Below, one piece after another: positions 1 to 10,400 of a DNA stretch of 64,000 nucleotides. Under the pieces are notes generated by a model. The model did no database searches. It worked only from the letters and a program-made list of their open reading frames with translations, and was not told the origin of the DNA. The stretch spans positions 1,056,501 through 1,120,500 of the forward strand of contig NC_056764.1 of the NCBI RefSeq assembly GCF_018687715.1. The letters are read 5' to 3'. The position numbers were made by a program, and so were the translations under genes. The first letter of the stretch is position 1. Every line of letters starts with the position of its first letter. The stretch is from Carya illinoinensis (Eukaryota > Streptophyta > Magnoliopsida > Fagales > Juglandaceae).

Positions 1-2090
1 GAAACTATGGGCCAAGAATCCAACAAAAGGTTCCTTACAATATTGTAATGATTACATGATGACTTTACAGTCCAATATTGTTTCCCCACACGTTTATCAA
101 GCAATTAGTTAATAACCTCCTAGTTTTTTTATTAGAACAAAAGAAAAAAGGAATCACTTCATTGTTGAATGATGTATTGTTGTTTCATGTTTAGGGAAGA
201 TGCTTAGGATTTTGATCATTCATTGGGAGGAATGAGATTTTTTTCATTCACTTATAAGCCATTTAACTAAGTAAACTGATTGGATAAAAAAGAAAAAAAA
301 AGAGTAAACTTATTTGATGAGATAAGAGATATTTATATGTGATCTAAGATTGTAAAATATAAGATGAGAATTACCACTTTCACTTAAAAATAAAAAGGAA
401 AAGAAAAGGAAATCTTCAATTGGGGCCATTGAATATACATGTTTTGGTAGCAACAGGCCTTAAAAGATAAAAAAGTATTAAAGGAGTGGAGCCAAGTACC
501 CCCAGTATTCCACACCTAAAGTTAAATGCTTCCATCCACTTTTGGCATTTTCCAGAGCTGCCTTGTCTCTTTGTCCAAATGCAAGAAGAAAGTACCCAGT
601 GGATGGTCTTTGGCTTTGAAAAGAATCCAAACAGAGGTTTTGGAGGTACTTGGAAGCCTTTCCTTGCAATCACCACTACCCACTAAACAACAAACAAGGG
701 TGCTGTCTTCTTTTGTTAGGGCATTTTTGGATTGGTGCTGTGCTTGAAAATGATACCCAGTTTGGCCAGCTCTTATTCCCATCCACTTCGCATACTGACA
801 AAATTCAACCTAGAGAGAGAAACAAACAAAGTTTACTCAAAGAGAAAATCTAGAAAGAAAGAGACGGGGGAGAGAGAGACGGGGGAGAGAGAGAGAGAAT
901 GGGAGAGAGCGGGCTCTGTTACCTCTGTATTTCAGAAAATACCATATTCCTCTGATTCTACCAAGGAAAAACAAATTGATGACGACAAAAACAACCTCTT
1001 GTTCTGTCACACGCAGCCATGGAAAATTCCTTCAACACATGACCTTTAATTCCAATACCCACTTTGCATCAAAACCCTGCATAAATCTGATAACCTCTTT
1101 GATGGATTGAGTGAGTCGTCAAGCTTTGAGATTTTCTCGGGGGTTTTCTGGATTTTTGATCAATTTGAAAACCCAGTTGGGAACTTAAAGGTGGTGGTGT
1201 ACTTGAACAGTTCTCAAGGAGGAACGTTTTCTGGTAATTTCTCCTGTTTCTGTTTCATGAGTCTGATCCCTTTGATGAATTCTGGAAAATAATACACCTT
1301 CCCGCTGGAGGATGCCTTCGATTTTTGTATACTAGGTGAAATTTTCTTGCATTCTGACATGGTTTGTTTGATGGGAAAATGAAATTGTTGGAATATAACA
1401 TAAATGAGGTTTCCAATTCCATTTTTGGAGTATTATGGTATCTGGAAAGCATTATGTGTCAATCCACTGGGCCTTGCTTGTTAACGATTTGGTTTTGTTT
1501 TGTCCATCTTTCTCCTTTCTGTTCTTCCGTAACTTCAGGTGCAGTTTTGGCTTACTATGTTGAGCTTGTTAAATAGCTTCAGAACGATTGAAGCATAAAA
1601 TGCAGGCAACAAATTTGGTTTTCTGTTCCTCTGCCTCTATAAATTTTATTTTAGTCTGTGATTCTTTTTCGTGGTCAATCTCTAATACTGTTAAGATATT
1701 GGAAGGAGAAGTTCCTCTTTTCTTGAAATTGTATTATGATTCTTTAAGTAATTCGAAATCCAAATATGCTCTGTTCAGCTATCTGAATGTTGGAAAGAAA
1801 TTATGGGTAAAGGGTATTAAGAGTACGGGCTTGATCGGATCTGTTGTTTTCGGAAAAGGTCGTTTTATACATACATACATATATAAAACATGGCTTCTAA
1901 TTAGCATTCTTTAATTACCTTTAAAAAAAATCTAAAGCATTGATTCTTCTTCCCATCAGCTTTCCCAGTAATCAAAAGGTGCAGTGTAATATTCCAGTAT
2001 TAATATTAATTCCCTTTAGTCTCATTCTAGCTATTTCCAAATGCTTCAGATTTTCCATTCCAATTGCTCAGAACTTGCTCATAGTTGTTT
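1..2090 (+). other. Upstream region and likely 5' leader of the GRAS gene
   Basis: No coding gene is supported here. The stretch holds AT-rich sequence, a purine tract of GAGA repeats near 860-905, and several short frames without family resemblance. Possible leader-intron signals exist: a GTAATTTC-type donor near 1232 and pyrimidine-rich CAG acceptors near 1535 and 1958-1970. A 5' UTR intron is therefore plausible, but its borders cannot be fixed without transcripts. Confidence 0.4.
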
Positions 2091-2127
2091 ATGGCTGGAA
2101 CGTTTCAAGATGATGGGTCTTCTTTAA
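2041..2127 (+). promoter_or_regulatory. Overlapping upstream ORF before the SCL3-like start
   Basis: An ATG at 2041 opens a 28-codon frame ending at TAA 2125-2127. It overlaps the main ATG (2091) in a different frame. If 2041 lies in the mature leader, scanning ribosomes would meet it first, which usually lowers translation of the main frame. Whether the transcript includes it depends on the unknown leader structure. Confidence 0.35.
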
Positions 2128-3497
2128 ATTCTTCACCCCTCTTTCCATGGATGTCACTATCTCCTGGGTCAGGATCACCATACTCCTGGCCCAAGGAGCT
2201 GAAAACTGAGGAGGGGGGTTTGTATTTGATACAGCTTCTTCAAGCCTGTGCTTACCATGTGGCTGCTGGTAGTATTGAGAATGCTGATATTGGCCTTGAG
2301 CATAGTTCCCATCTTGCCTCTGCCGATGGCAATGCAATGCAGCGAATTGCTGCATACTTCGCTGAGGCACTTGCTGATAGGATGCTTAAAGCCTCACGGC
2401 CTGGCCTGCATAAAGCCCTCACTTCAACAAAAATATCATCTCTGTCTGAGAAGGTTTTTGTTCAAAAACTGTTCTTTGAGCTCTGCCCGTTCCTAAAGGT
2501 TGCATATGTGGTCACAAATCAAGCGATTATAGAAGCTATGGAGGGGGAGAAGATGGTTCATATTATTGACTTATATTCATTTGAACCAGCCCAGTGGATT
2601 GATTTTCTTCAGACAATAAGTGCACGGCCAGAAGGCCCACCCCATTTGAGAATTACAGGAATTCATGAACATAAAGAGGTATTGGAGCAAATGGCTCTTC
2701 GGTTGACTGTAGAAGCCGACAGGTTGGACATCCCGTTTCGATTCATTCCTATATTGAGCAAATTAGAGGATCTTGATCTTGAAAGTTTAGGGGTAAAGAC
2801 AGGTGAAGCACTTGCTGTCAGCTCTGTACTTCAACTACATTCTCTCTTGGCTGCTGATGAGGAAGTCCTCAGAAGGAACTCTCCGTCGTTATCAAAGATC
2901 CATCCCAAAGTTTTCCACCTGGACCAGAGGACTTTACGAGAGTTCCTTGAGAAGGATCCGATCAATGTGTACATGGCCAGTCCTGATTCTGCCTCCACAT
3001 CATCCCCATATTCTCCAAGTGCTTCCCCAAGAATGAGGACCTTTCTAAATTCTCTTTGGGCGCTCTCCCCAAAACTAATGGTAGTGACTGAGCAGGAAGC
3101 AAACCACAATGGTTTTACTTTAATGGAGAGGGCTATTGGAGCATTGCATTTCTATGCTGCTCTCTTTGATAGTTTGGAGTCTACCGTGTCAAGATTACCG
3201 ATGGAGCGACAAAAGATTGAGAAGACACTTTTTGGAGAGGAAATTAAAAACATCATAGCATGTGAGGGAGCAGAGAGAAAGGAAAGGCACGAAAAACTTG
3301 AGAAATGGATTGCGAGGCTCGAGTCAGCCCGTTTTGGGAGGGTGCCTTTTAGCTATCACTGTAGGTTGCAAGTGAGTAGACTTCTGAAGAGCTATGGTGA
3401 TAATGGGTACAATATCAAAGATGAGAATGACTGTTTGGTTATCTGCTGGAACGATAGGCCCCTCTTTTCGGTATCAGCCTGGAGATTCAGAAAGTGA
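2091..3497 (+). CDS. SCL3: GRAS family transcription regulator, SCARECROW-LIKE 3 (SCL3) type
   Basis: Single-exon gene for a 468-residue protein. The ATG at 2091 is used; two codons further upstream only a TTG is in frame. The GRAS domain fills almost the whole protein after a short serine/proline-rich N-terminus: leucine-rich region I from about residue 45 (LYLIQLLQACAYHVAAGS), the VHIID block near residue 156 (MVHIIDLYSFEPAQW), the second leucine-rich region (VLEQMALRLTVEADRLDIPF), and the C-terminal SAW block ending in WNDRPLFSVSAWRFRK. Length and start resemble Arabidopsis SCL3 (about 480 residues). In Arabidopsis SCL3 is a nuclear regulator that antagonises DELLA proteins in gibberellin signalling and root endodermis development; the same role here is inferred from family likeness. 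A serine-rich insert (about residues 305-322) separates the middle and C-terminal parts, as in other SCL3 proteins. Confidence 0.93.
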   Translation: MAGTFQDDGSSLNSSPLFPWMSLSPGSGSPYSWPKELKTEEGGLYLIQLLQACAYHVAAGSIENADIGLEHSSHLASADGNAMQRIAAYFAEALADRMLKASRPGLHKALTSTKISSLSEKVFVQKLFFELCPFLKVAYVVTNQAIIEAMEGEKMVHIIDLYSFEPAQWIDFLQTISARPEGPPHLRITGIHEHKEVLEQMALRLTVEADRLDIPFRFIPILSKLEDLDLESLGVKTGEALAVSSVLQLHSLLAADEEVLRRNSPSLSKIHPKVFHLDQRTLREFLEKDPINVYMASPDSASTSSPYSPSASPRMRTFLNSLWALSPKLMVVTEQEANHNGFTLMERAIGALHFYAALFDSLESTVSRLPMERQKIEKTLFGEEIKNIIACEGAERKERHEKLEKWIARLESARFGRVPFSYHCRLQVSRLLKSYGDNGYNIKDENDCLVICWNDRPLFSVSAWRFRK

Positions 3498-4004
3498 CAC
3501 TGAGATTAGTTGCTATGTTGGGACTGACTGTTCTTTTCTTCTTGTTCCTTTTTTATTGGCAAGTGCCGTTTCTTCTACTGCTTCATGCTCTCTTTTCGTT
3601 TTCTTCTGTGTATAAAGGGATGTTATGTTTTCAGTCTTCTGCGACTGCATACTGACGGAAAGGAATCGAGAACTTCATTCTCTGTTCCAAAAATTCTGTT
3701 GTTTTTTCATTGGTTTTAGTTTCCTTTGTATAAGTTGATGTTTTGTATGTTATGGCCGAAACCATGTTCTGAAGAAATATATGGATGCTCTCTCTCTCAC
3801 GCGCGCGCCCACACACACAAAAGGACCTTGGGTTATGGAATAAAAGTACGTACTTAAACCATCTGCTGCTTGATTTAGCTCTCTCTAGACTTGGAGAAAT
3901 TACAGTAATCCGATGATTGAAAAAACGCCTCTGGGATGGGCACGACTCGGAAGAACAGAACAAGAACGGGAACTCCAATAAATGCTTCACGCTAACTGGA
4001 ATTT
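3498..4004. other. Convergent 3' region between SCL3-like and dirigent genes
   Basis: These 507 bases separate two genes whose 3' ends face each other. They hold presumed 3' UTR of the GRAS gene, a short CT/CG/CA-rich simple tract (about 3788-3820), and no supported ORF. Confidence 0.5.
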
Positions 4005-4574
4005 TCAGAAATGCAAGACGGATACATTATATTCAACAACAGCATCCCCAGATTTTGGACCGAAACTTACTGTCTTTGCCAAAGCGTAGCCCCGAGCAAA
4101 TCGGAAAACGCCACTGCCTCCTACGATTGGCATTTCTCTGACCGTATCAAGAACAGGATTCCGCCCAAGAATGCTAAGGGCACTCCCATTGTAAATACCT
4201 TCTAAAAAGGATAAATTTATCACCATAAGCAACCCAATGTCATGTTGAGAAGCCAAAGCATATATGCCCTGAGCTCTTCCCACAAGCTTTGAACCTGGTT
4301 CTGGCCCTTCAGTCAATGGGTCATCTATCATGTAAGTAGCACCAAAGCCACCAACTGACCTGTTTGGTGGCGTGATAATCCTAACTGCAGTCGGGTTCTT
4401 GCCGTCTAAGATGTCATGGAAATAGAAGTGCAAGTGGGTCATTTTCTCCATGCGTTTTGTATACATGGTTATGGGGGATTGCTGCGAGAACACTCCAAAA
4501 CTGGTGGGGAATGAAGTGGAGAAGAGGATGAGATAAAGAGTACTAACGGATAGAGTGAGAAGATCAGAAGTCAT
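4005..4574 (-). CDS. Dirigent protein
   Basis: Single-exon gene for a 189-residue secreted protein, the usual length for the family. A hydrophobic N-terminus of about 28 residues looks like a signal peptide. The dirigent domain follows: the opening strand HLHFYFHDILDGKNPTAVRI, then FGATYMIDDPLTEGP, the glycine/arginine pair in KLVGRAQGIYA, and the C-terminal VGGSGVFRFARGYALA block. N-glycosylation sequons are visible (NRS, NLS, NGS, NVS). Dirigent proteins are cell-wall beta-barrels that fix the stereochemistry of phenoxy-radical coupling, as in lignan synthesis; some related members act as pterocarpan synthases, so the exact substrate is not knowable from sequence. A TATA box lies 55 bases upstream of the ATG. 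A decayed relative lies 2.5 kb away on the same strand, so this was once a tandem pair. Confidence 0.93.
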   Translation of the reverse strand: MTSDLLTLSVSTLYLILFSTSFPTSFGVFSQQSPITMYTKRMEKMTHLHFYFHDILDGKNPTAVRIITPPNRSVGGFGATYMIDDPLTEGPEPGSKLVGRAQGIYALASQHDIGLLMVINLSFLEGIYNGSALSILGRNPVLDTVREMPIVGGSGVFRFARGYALAKTVSFGPKSGDAVVEYNVSVLHF

Positions 4575-4628
4575 TTTGCATCAGTTTTCAGCTCTATTGG
4601 CCTGCAGTGGTATAAGACTATGAGAGGT

Positions 4629-4636
4629 TATTTATA
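4629..4636 (-). promoter_or_regulatory. TATA box of the dirigent gene
   Basis: On the minus strand the sequence reads CCTATAAATAACC, a near-consensus TATA box 55 bases before the dirigent ATG. This implies a short 5' UTR of roughly 25 bases. Confidence 0.6.
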
Positions 4637-5819
4637 GGGTACAGCTGACAAGTGGCCAGTGGGTTGATATATAAGATTTCAACCGATTCGTATTTCGTGG
4701 AATCGCACTTGCATTTTTTAACAAATATAAGGAAATAGATGCTTTCATAGTTTCATGACTTGCAGAGACATCAAGTTTGATAATAAATTATAAACAGTTT
4801 CACAGTTACAAGCATGCGGGATTCTTGTTTGTGGAACAAGTCAAATCATGAGTAGCCCCGTCTGAGCCAAGTAGTGATCAGACCATTTCCAAGAAATGAC
4901 CATCACGTCCTGATCAAGCTGGCTTAACAGCTAGATGTAATCAGATTTTGACAAATATGTGTGCAAAACCTCATGTAAAAGGCAGATGGAGGAGTGCTAA
5001 TTAAGATTATCACTTAACTAGATGCTAATTTTAAAAATGCTAGCTATAATTAAGCTAGTATCCCTCATCATCAAGAGTCCGTTTTCCAATTAATATATGT
5101 TGGTCACATGATTCCAAATGTGAGTCACAAATTTGAACTGGATTTCATCACATTTGCCTGCCTTAATTCTTTCTCTGAGAGCATGGCATCTAGCTAATCA
5201 ATCTATATAGCTAGCTTACATGCCCCTATTTAAACATATGAGAATCAGAAACATGCATGAGTACCGATCATACGCGTGTGCGTGCCTGGTATTTATATAT
5301 AAAGTGTGGTGGTATGAAAGTTGAAAGAAAAGGGAAAAGAATGGAAGAAAGAAGAAGGATAAAGGTTTGCTATGTGGACAATTTCATTTTCAGATGACAT
5401 ATAGTGGTCATGCCCATAAGACCTTTTCTTTTTTTGACGGTGGATTCAAATGATTCTAAGATTAGCTTGCATGCATGCTTGCTTCACAACCAAGGCTCCA
5501 TATATACCTTTTCTTTTCCTTTTTGCTGTTGTATTTCATTTTTCAGGTTACGTATGGTAGGTTGCCACAAATTCATTCCCACTGTACGTACCCAATGAAC
5601 CGTGTCTGACAAACTTGATCCATTTTGAGACACGTATATATACGTGATCTGTCATTTTCAAATTGGCTTGCGTGCGAATATATGAAGTGGAAATTTCTTC
5701 TAGGAAAGAGATAGCTAGGGACATCATGAAGAGACGTGTTATTTGTATTTGTTATCACGAGTACTCATATGAAAGCTGAAGCGTGACCGCAAACCCCGAG
5801 TGCTTTTGTGTAAGTCCAA
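4637..5819. other. Intergenic, no gene seen
   Basis: AT-rich intergenic DNA with many short CTAGCT and TATATA motifs. Small frames (for example 5404-5598) show no family resemblance and are not called. Confidence 0.5.
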
Positions 5820-6000
5820 AGAATTTTATCGTGTACAATCAAAATTACATATTAATTTAAATATTAATATTAATTTATTTATATTTAAAATTTAAGTTAA
5901 TATTATTTTTAATAAAATTTATTTTTTAACCAATCAGTATATTAAATTGATGAACATATTAATATATAGTTATACTTATAATTAGATTTTTTCAAATTAA
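5820..6000 (-). repeat. Dispersed AT-rich repeat, copy 1
   Basis: The reverse complement of this segment closely matches 16733-16910. Both share blocks such as TTGGTTAAAAAATAAATTTT (copy 1 has one flanking base change) followed by ATTAAAAATA and TAAATTTTAAATATAAATAAAT. This is a dispersed non-coding element, probably a MITE-type repeat, present in opposite orientations on either side of the CopA region. Ends are approximate. Confidence 0.6.
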
Positions 6001-6052
6001 AATTTCTTTATTAACAAGTCGTCTCAAGTACGTACTGATAAAATTAGCTAAA

Positions 6053-6262
6053 TGGACTTTGCTACATGCAGTCGGTAAATACAGTCGGCGTACAGTCGGC
6101 TGTACAGAATAAATAAAAAAAATTATAAATTTTTTTTTTATATTCAGGGGGACCTACATGAATAAAAAAAAAGTTATAAAAATAATTTTTTTTTTATGTA
6201 GGTTTCATATTAATTTACTTTTTTACAGCTGACTGCATACCGACTGTATCTATCAACTGCAA
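6053..6262. repeat. MITE-like inverted repeat with CAGTCGG termini
   Basis: The left arm reads CTTTGCTACATGCAGTCGGT and continues with AAATACAGTCGG; the right arm, reversed, reads CTTTTTGCAGTTGATAGAT followed by ACAGTCGGTATGCAGTCAGC. Inner parts pair through CCTACATGAA and ATGTAGG around A/T tracts. There is no coding capacity. The family and target duplication are not resolved; ends are approximate. Confidence 0.55.
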
Positions 6263-6599
6263 AAAGTATTTCTATATGATGAATAGAGCTCACGCAGTAG
6301 TCGTTTGAAGAGAAACAGACTGGGCCGGGGCTGTGAATTCAAATGTACGTACGTGGTAGACAGTACTACTGCATGCATAATTATTTAATAGGATTTCACT
6401 ATTTTTCACAGCAACATTATTCGAAAAATAAATGAATAAAGAAGACTCCAAGGCATGCCCATTGATCAGTTTAGAAGTTTGAAAATAAACTAGCTAGGTA
6501 GGCACGAATATTAGATCATGTGATCATATATGGGTTAAGCTCGAAATGCCATACATATATTAATTATATGGTATTCAACAGGGGCATCTCGTGTTTGGA

Positions 6600-7116
6600 T
6601 CAACCCTAAATATTGAATGTGCCAAAGCTTAGCCACGAGCATTCCTGAAAATTTGAAATGCCCGCTACCTCCAACAATGGGCATTTCTTTCGCGTCATTA
6701 AGCACTCATGCATGCAGGATTTCTCCCAAGAATGCTGACCCCACTACCGTTATGCTTACCTAGCAGGAAAGCAAAGTTCAGGACCATATATAAGCATTGC
6801 TAGCTCGTTTTGAGCAGCCATGGAATATAATCCTAGCTAGCTTGCATTAACGAGCTCTTCCCACGAGTTTTGAAGTTGAAAAGTTCATACCCACGAGTGC
6901 ATCATCCATCATCATTGTGTCCCCGAAGTTGAAAATGGTACTCATGTTTGGTGGCCGGCCCTGCAATTCTGACAGCACTTGGGACGTTTTTGCAACTAAG
7001 GATGTCATGGATCGAGGTAGAAGTATTGGAGGTGGCTCATATTTTCCTTGCGCTTTATCGCTATGGAATCAATAATTTCCTGAACAAAAGCTCCACTACT
7101 GATAATATTCAGAAAG
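6600..7116 (-). pseudogene. Decayed dirigent gene, split by CopA
   Basis: This segment aligns with the intact dirigent gene at 4005-4574, same strand. Shared stretches include the CCAAAGC-TAGCC-CGAGCA block, the GGGCATTTCTTT region, TTCTCCCAAGAATGCT, GAGCTCTTCCCACGAG and AAGGATGTCATGGA. Reading the minus strand gives dirigent-like fragments (HDILSCKNVPSAVRIAG, then in another frame MMMDDALVGM and SKLVGRAR followed by a stop). Frameshifts, a stop and internal losses rule out function. CopA entered just upstream at 7117; the sequence after the second target copy (from 12131) resembles the signal-peptide part of the intact gene, so the insertion seems to lie inside the old coding region. Confidence 0.8.
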
Positions 7117-7446
7117 TGTTACAAATAAAAGATTGATGCAAGAAAAAGAAACTGAAATGAATAGAAAAACTCTTATTGAATCACTACAAAAAAAATGACT
7201 TTTTGTAGCCAATTTATAACGGCGAAAAGACTATTAGCCGCTATAAATTGATTGCTAATAGTCTTTTCGCCGCTATAAATTGACCGTAAAAGGTCATTTT
7301 TCTTGTAGTGAATTCGTGCCCTGCCTCTTACATGTATCTCTGTTTTTATACAAGTAAGTAACTAAGGGTATATTGGTAAGCTAACAACAATTATACTGTA
7401 ACAGAAATAACAGAATTACATCTAATTGAAAATTAACTATCTAATA
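7117..7446 (-). repeat. CopA 3' LTR (with nested MITE)
   Basis: In element orientation this is the downstream LTR. It is 330 bp long because a 129-bp MITE plus a 3-bp duplication sits inside; removing them leaves 198 bp, equal to the other LTR. The ends are TATTAG (5') and TAACA (3') in element sense, so the usual TG start is TA here in both LTRs. It differs from the 5' LTR at three positions, all transitions. Confidence 0.92.
7182..7310. mobile_element. CACTA-type MITE inside the CopA LTR
   Basis: A 129-bp element with terminal inverted repeats CACTACAAAAAAA and its complement ending TTGTAGTG. It is flanked by a 3-bp target duplication AAT (7179-7181, 7311-7313), as expected for the CACTA (En/Spm) superfamily. 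The other LTR carries the empty site TTGAATTCG. The interior is a near-palindrome around GCGAAAAGACTATTAGC and its complement, so the single strand would fold into a long hairpin. It has no coding capacity. Confidence 0.92.
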
Positions 7447-7458
7447 GTCCCCCTCAAG
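7447..7458 (-). promoter_or_regulatory. CopA polypurine tract
   Basis: On the minus strand CTTGAGGGGGAC lies directly before the 3' LTR. This is the expected position and composition of the plus-strand primer used in reverse transcription. Confidence 0.75.
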
Positions 7459-10400
7459 ATGATGTGTATATATTGTGCACATTCATCTTGGACAAAAGGG
7501 AGAAGAAAGAATTAGAACCCAATGATTTAGTTAGCATGTCTACAACTTGATGAGATGAAGAGATGTGCATAGTTTTGATTATTCCAGCCTGCACTTTCTC
7601 TCTTACAAGATGACAATCCACCTTTATATGCTTGGTCCTTTCATGAAAGATTGGATTAGAAGCTATATGCAATGCAGCTTGATTATCACAAAATAATAAT
7701 GATGTTTTGGAAAATGTTTGATGACAATCTGCAAGTAAAGAATGAATCCATGTAATTTCACAGACTACACACGCCATAGACTTGTACTCAGCTTCAGCAG
7801 ATGACTTTGAGATTGTCTTCTATTTCTTTGATTTCCAAGATACAAGAGAATCTCCAATGAACACACAAAAACCAGAAACTGATCTTCTTGTGTTAGGGCA
7901 GCTAGCCCAATCTGAATCAGCAAATGCTTTGATGTGTATGGAAGAGGATGCTGAGAAGAAAAGTCCCTGTCCTGGAGCCTTTTTGATATATCTTAATACC
8001 CTCAAAGCAGCTTGCATGTGTGGCATTCGTGGTTGATCTAGAAATTGACTTAGTTGATGAACAGAAAATGTGATATCTGGTCGTGTGTTTGTAAGATATA
8101 TCAGTCTGCCAATAAGTCTTCTATAGGTTGTAGGATCTTCTAATAACTCTCCATCTTCCTTGCTGAGTTTAGAATAAGTATCCATATGAAAGTTTACTGG
8201 TTTAGAACCAAGTAAGCCAATGTCATCCAACAATTCTAAGGCATACTTTCTTTGACAGATTGAAATGCCTTGTTTTGTTCTAGCAACCTCCATCCCCAAA
8301 AAATATTTAACAAGTTCAAGATCTTTCAGTTTAAACTGATTATTGAGATCAATTTTAATAGTTTCCACTGTCAACATATCATTGCTAGCTAGGAGTATAT
8401 CATCAACATATACTAACAAGGCTACAAAAACATTTCCTTCTTTCCTTGTGAATAAGGAATAGTCTGACTTGGACTGCTGAAAACCAAGTTGAACTAAAGC
8501 TGTTGTGAATTTTGAATTCCACTGTCTAGATACCTATCTTAGGCCATAGAGTGATTTCTGCAATTTACACACTCTAGTGTCCCCCTTTCGAAGATAGCCA
8601 GGTGGTAACTTCCTGTAAACCTCTTCATCTAACTCCCTATATAAAAATGCATTGTTGACATCAAGATGAATAAGATGTCAACCATGTATTGCAGCTAGGG
8701 ACAAAATACATCTTACTGTCACCATCTTAGCAAAAGGAGAAAAAGTTTCAAAAAAATCAAGACCCTCCTTTTGAGTATACCATTTTGCTACTAATCTTGC
8801 CTTATATCTCTCAATGGAACCATCAGCATTATATTTGATTTTATAGATCCACTTGCAGCCTATAGGAATTTTATTTGGTGGAAGGTCAGTGATTTTTCAA
8901 GTATTGTTTGATTCTAGAGCAGCTATTTCAAGAGACATAACTTCTCTCCAATGGCTGTGATGTACAGCCTGATGATAGAATTCAGGCTCTACTTGAGATG
9001 AAATAGAAACACTAAATGCACGATGAGAGGTTGACAGTTTGGAATATGAAACAAAATCAGAAATGTTGTAAGGAGTTTTAGAATGCTTACAGGACATACC
9101 TTCAGAAGAGTTGTTAGAGGTAGAAGCTGCTATATTACAATGATAATTCTGCAAGTACCCAAGGGCTTTATGCTGTCTAGTAGATTTTCTCAAACAAGGG
9201 AATTGAATCTCATTTTGAATCTCATTTTGAATATCAAGTTGAGGGGAAGAAGTGTTTGGGGAATTGCTAGGCTCAGATTGGGAAGGAATACTTGTTGAAG
9301 AATTATCTAAAAAATTATTAGAAGCAGCAATATTTTCAGATTGAGATAGATATGGAGGCTGAGTATTTGTAGTGGAAACTGTGTCATGAATGTATTGAGG
9401 TATGACAACTTGAGATGAGGTGGAACTGGATTGAAGGTTAGAATAGAAAGGAAATATGCCCTCTTAAAAAACAACATCTCTGGAAATGAAAAAAGATTTA
9501 TTCTCAAGATCAAACAATTTGTATCCTTTTGTGCCAAAAGGATATCCAATGAATATACATTTTCTAGCTCTAGGTGCAAACTTAGACCTATTTTGAGTGA
9601 GAGTTGAAGCATAACATAGTGAGCCAAAGACCTTTAAGGTTTTATATGATGGAGTGATTCCATGTAAAATTTCATGAGGAGACTTGTTATTTAAAATAGG
9701 AGAAGGAATCCTATTGATTATATATGTAGCTGTAAGTATGCATTCACCCTAGAAATTTAAAGGTACATTTGATTGAAACCTTAAAGCCCTAGCTACATTG
9801 AGAAGATGTTGGTGTTTGCGTTCAACTATTGAATTTTGTTGTGGTGTTTCTACATAAGATTTTTGGTGAACTATTCCTTTTGAAGAGAAAAACTCTATCA
9901 TGTTAAATTCTGGACCATTATCAGTTCTTACAGTTTTAACTCTTGTTTTGAATTGTGTAAGAACTAGATTATAAAATGATATGAATATAGGTCTTACATC
10001 TGATTTAGATTTCATAAGATATACCCATGTTGATCGAGAATGATCATCAACTATTGTAAGGAAATATTAAAAATTATCATGAGTAGAAACTGAGAAGGGG
10101 CCCCATATATCATAATGTAAGAGATGGAAAGGAAAAGTGGCAGTGTATTTATGATTAGGAAATGACAGCCTTTTTTGTTTACTATAGGACATACAGAACA
10201 ATGTTTCATTTGTACATCTTTATTTGAACAAACAACCTCTGAAATTGATTTAGAAAGTACTAGCAATCTAGATAGAGATGGATGGCCAAGTCTACAATGC
10301 CAAAGATGAAGTTTGGAGTCTATTACTGAATTAATATTTGGCAAATTAGAAAAGCTACAAACAACATTAGCCTGTGGTTGTTGCAGCAGATATAGACCAG

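Noticed and set aside
416..853. Overlapping ORFs of 60-86 codons on both strands
   Set aside because: They overlap in several frames, have no family likeness, and mostly lack a supported ATG.
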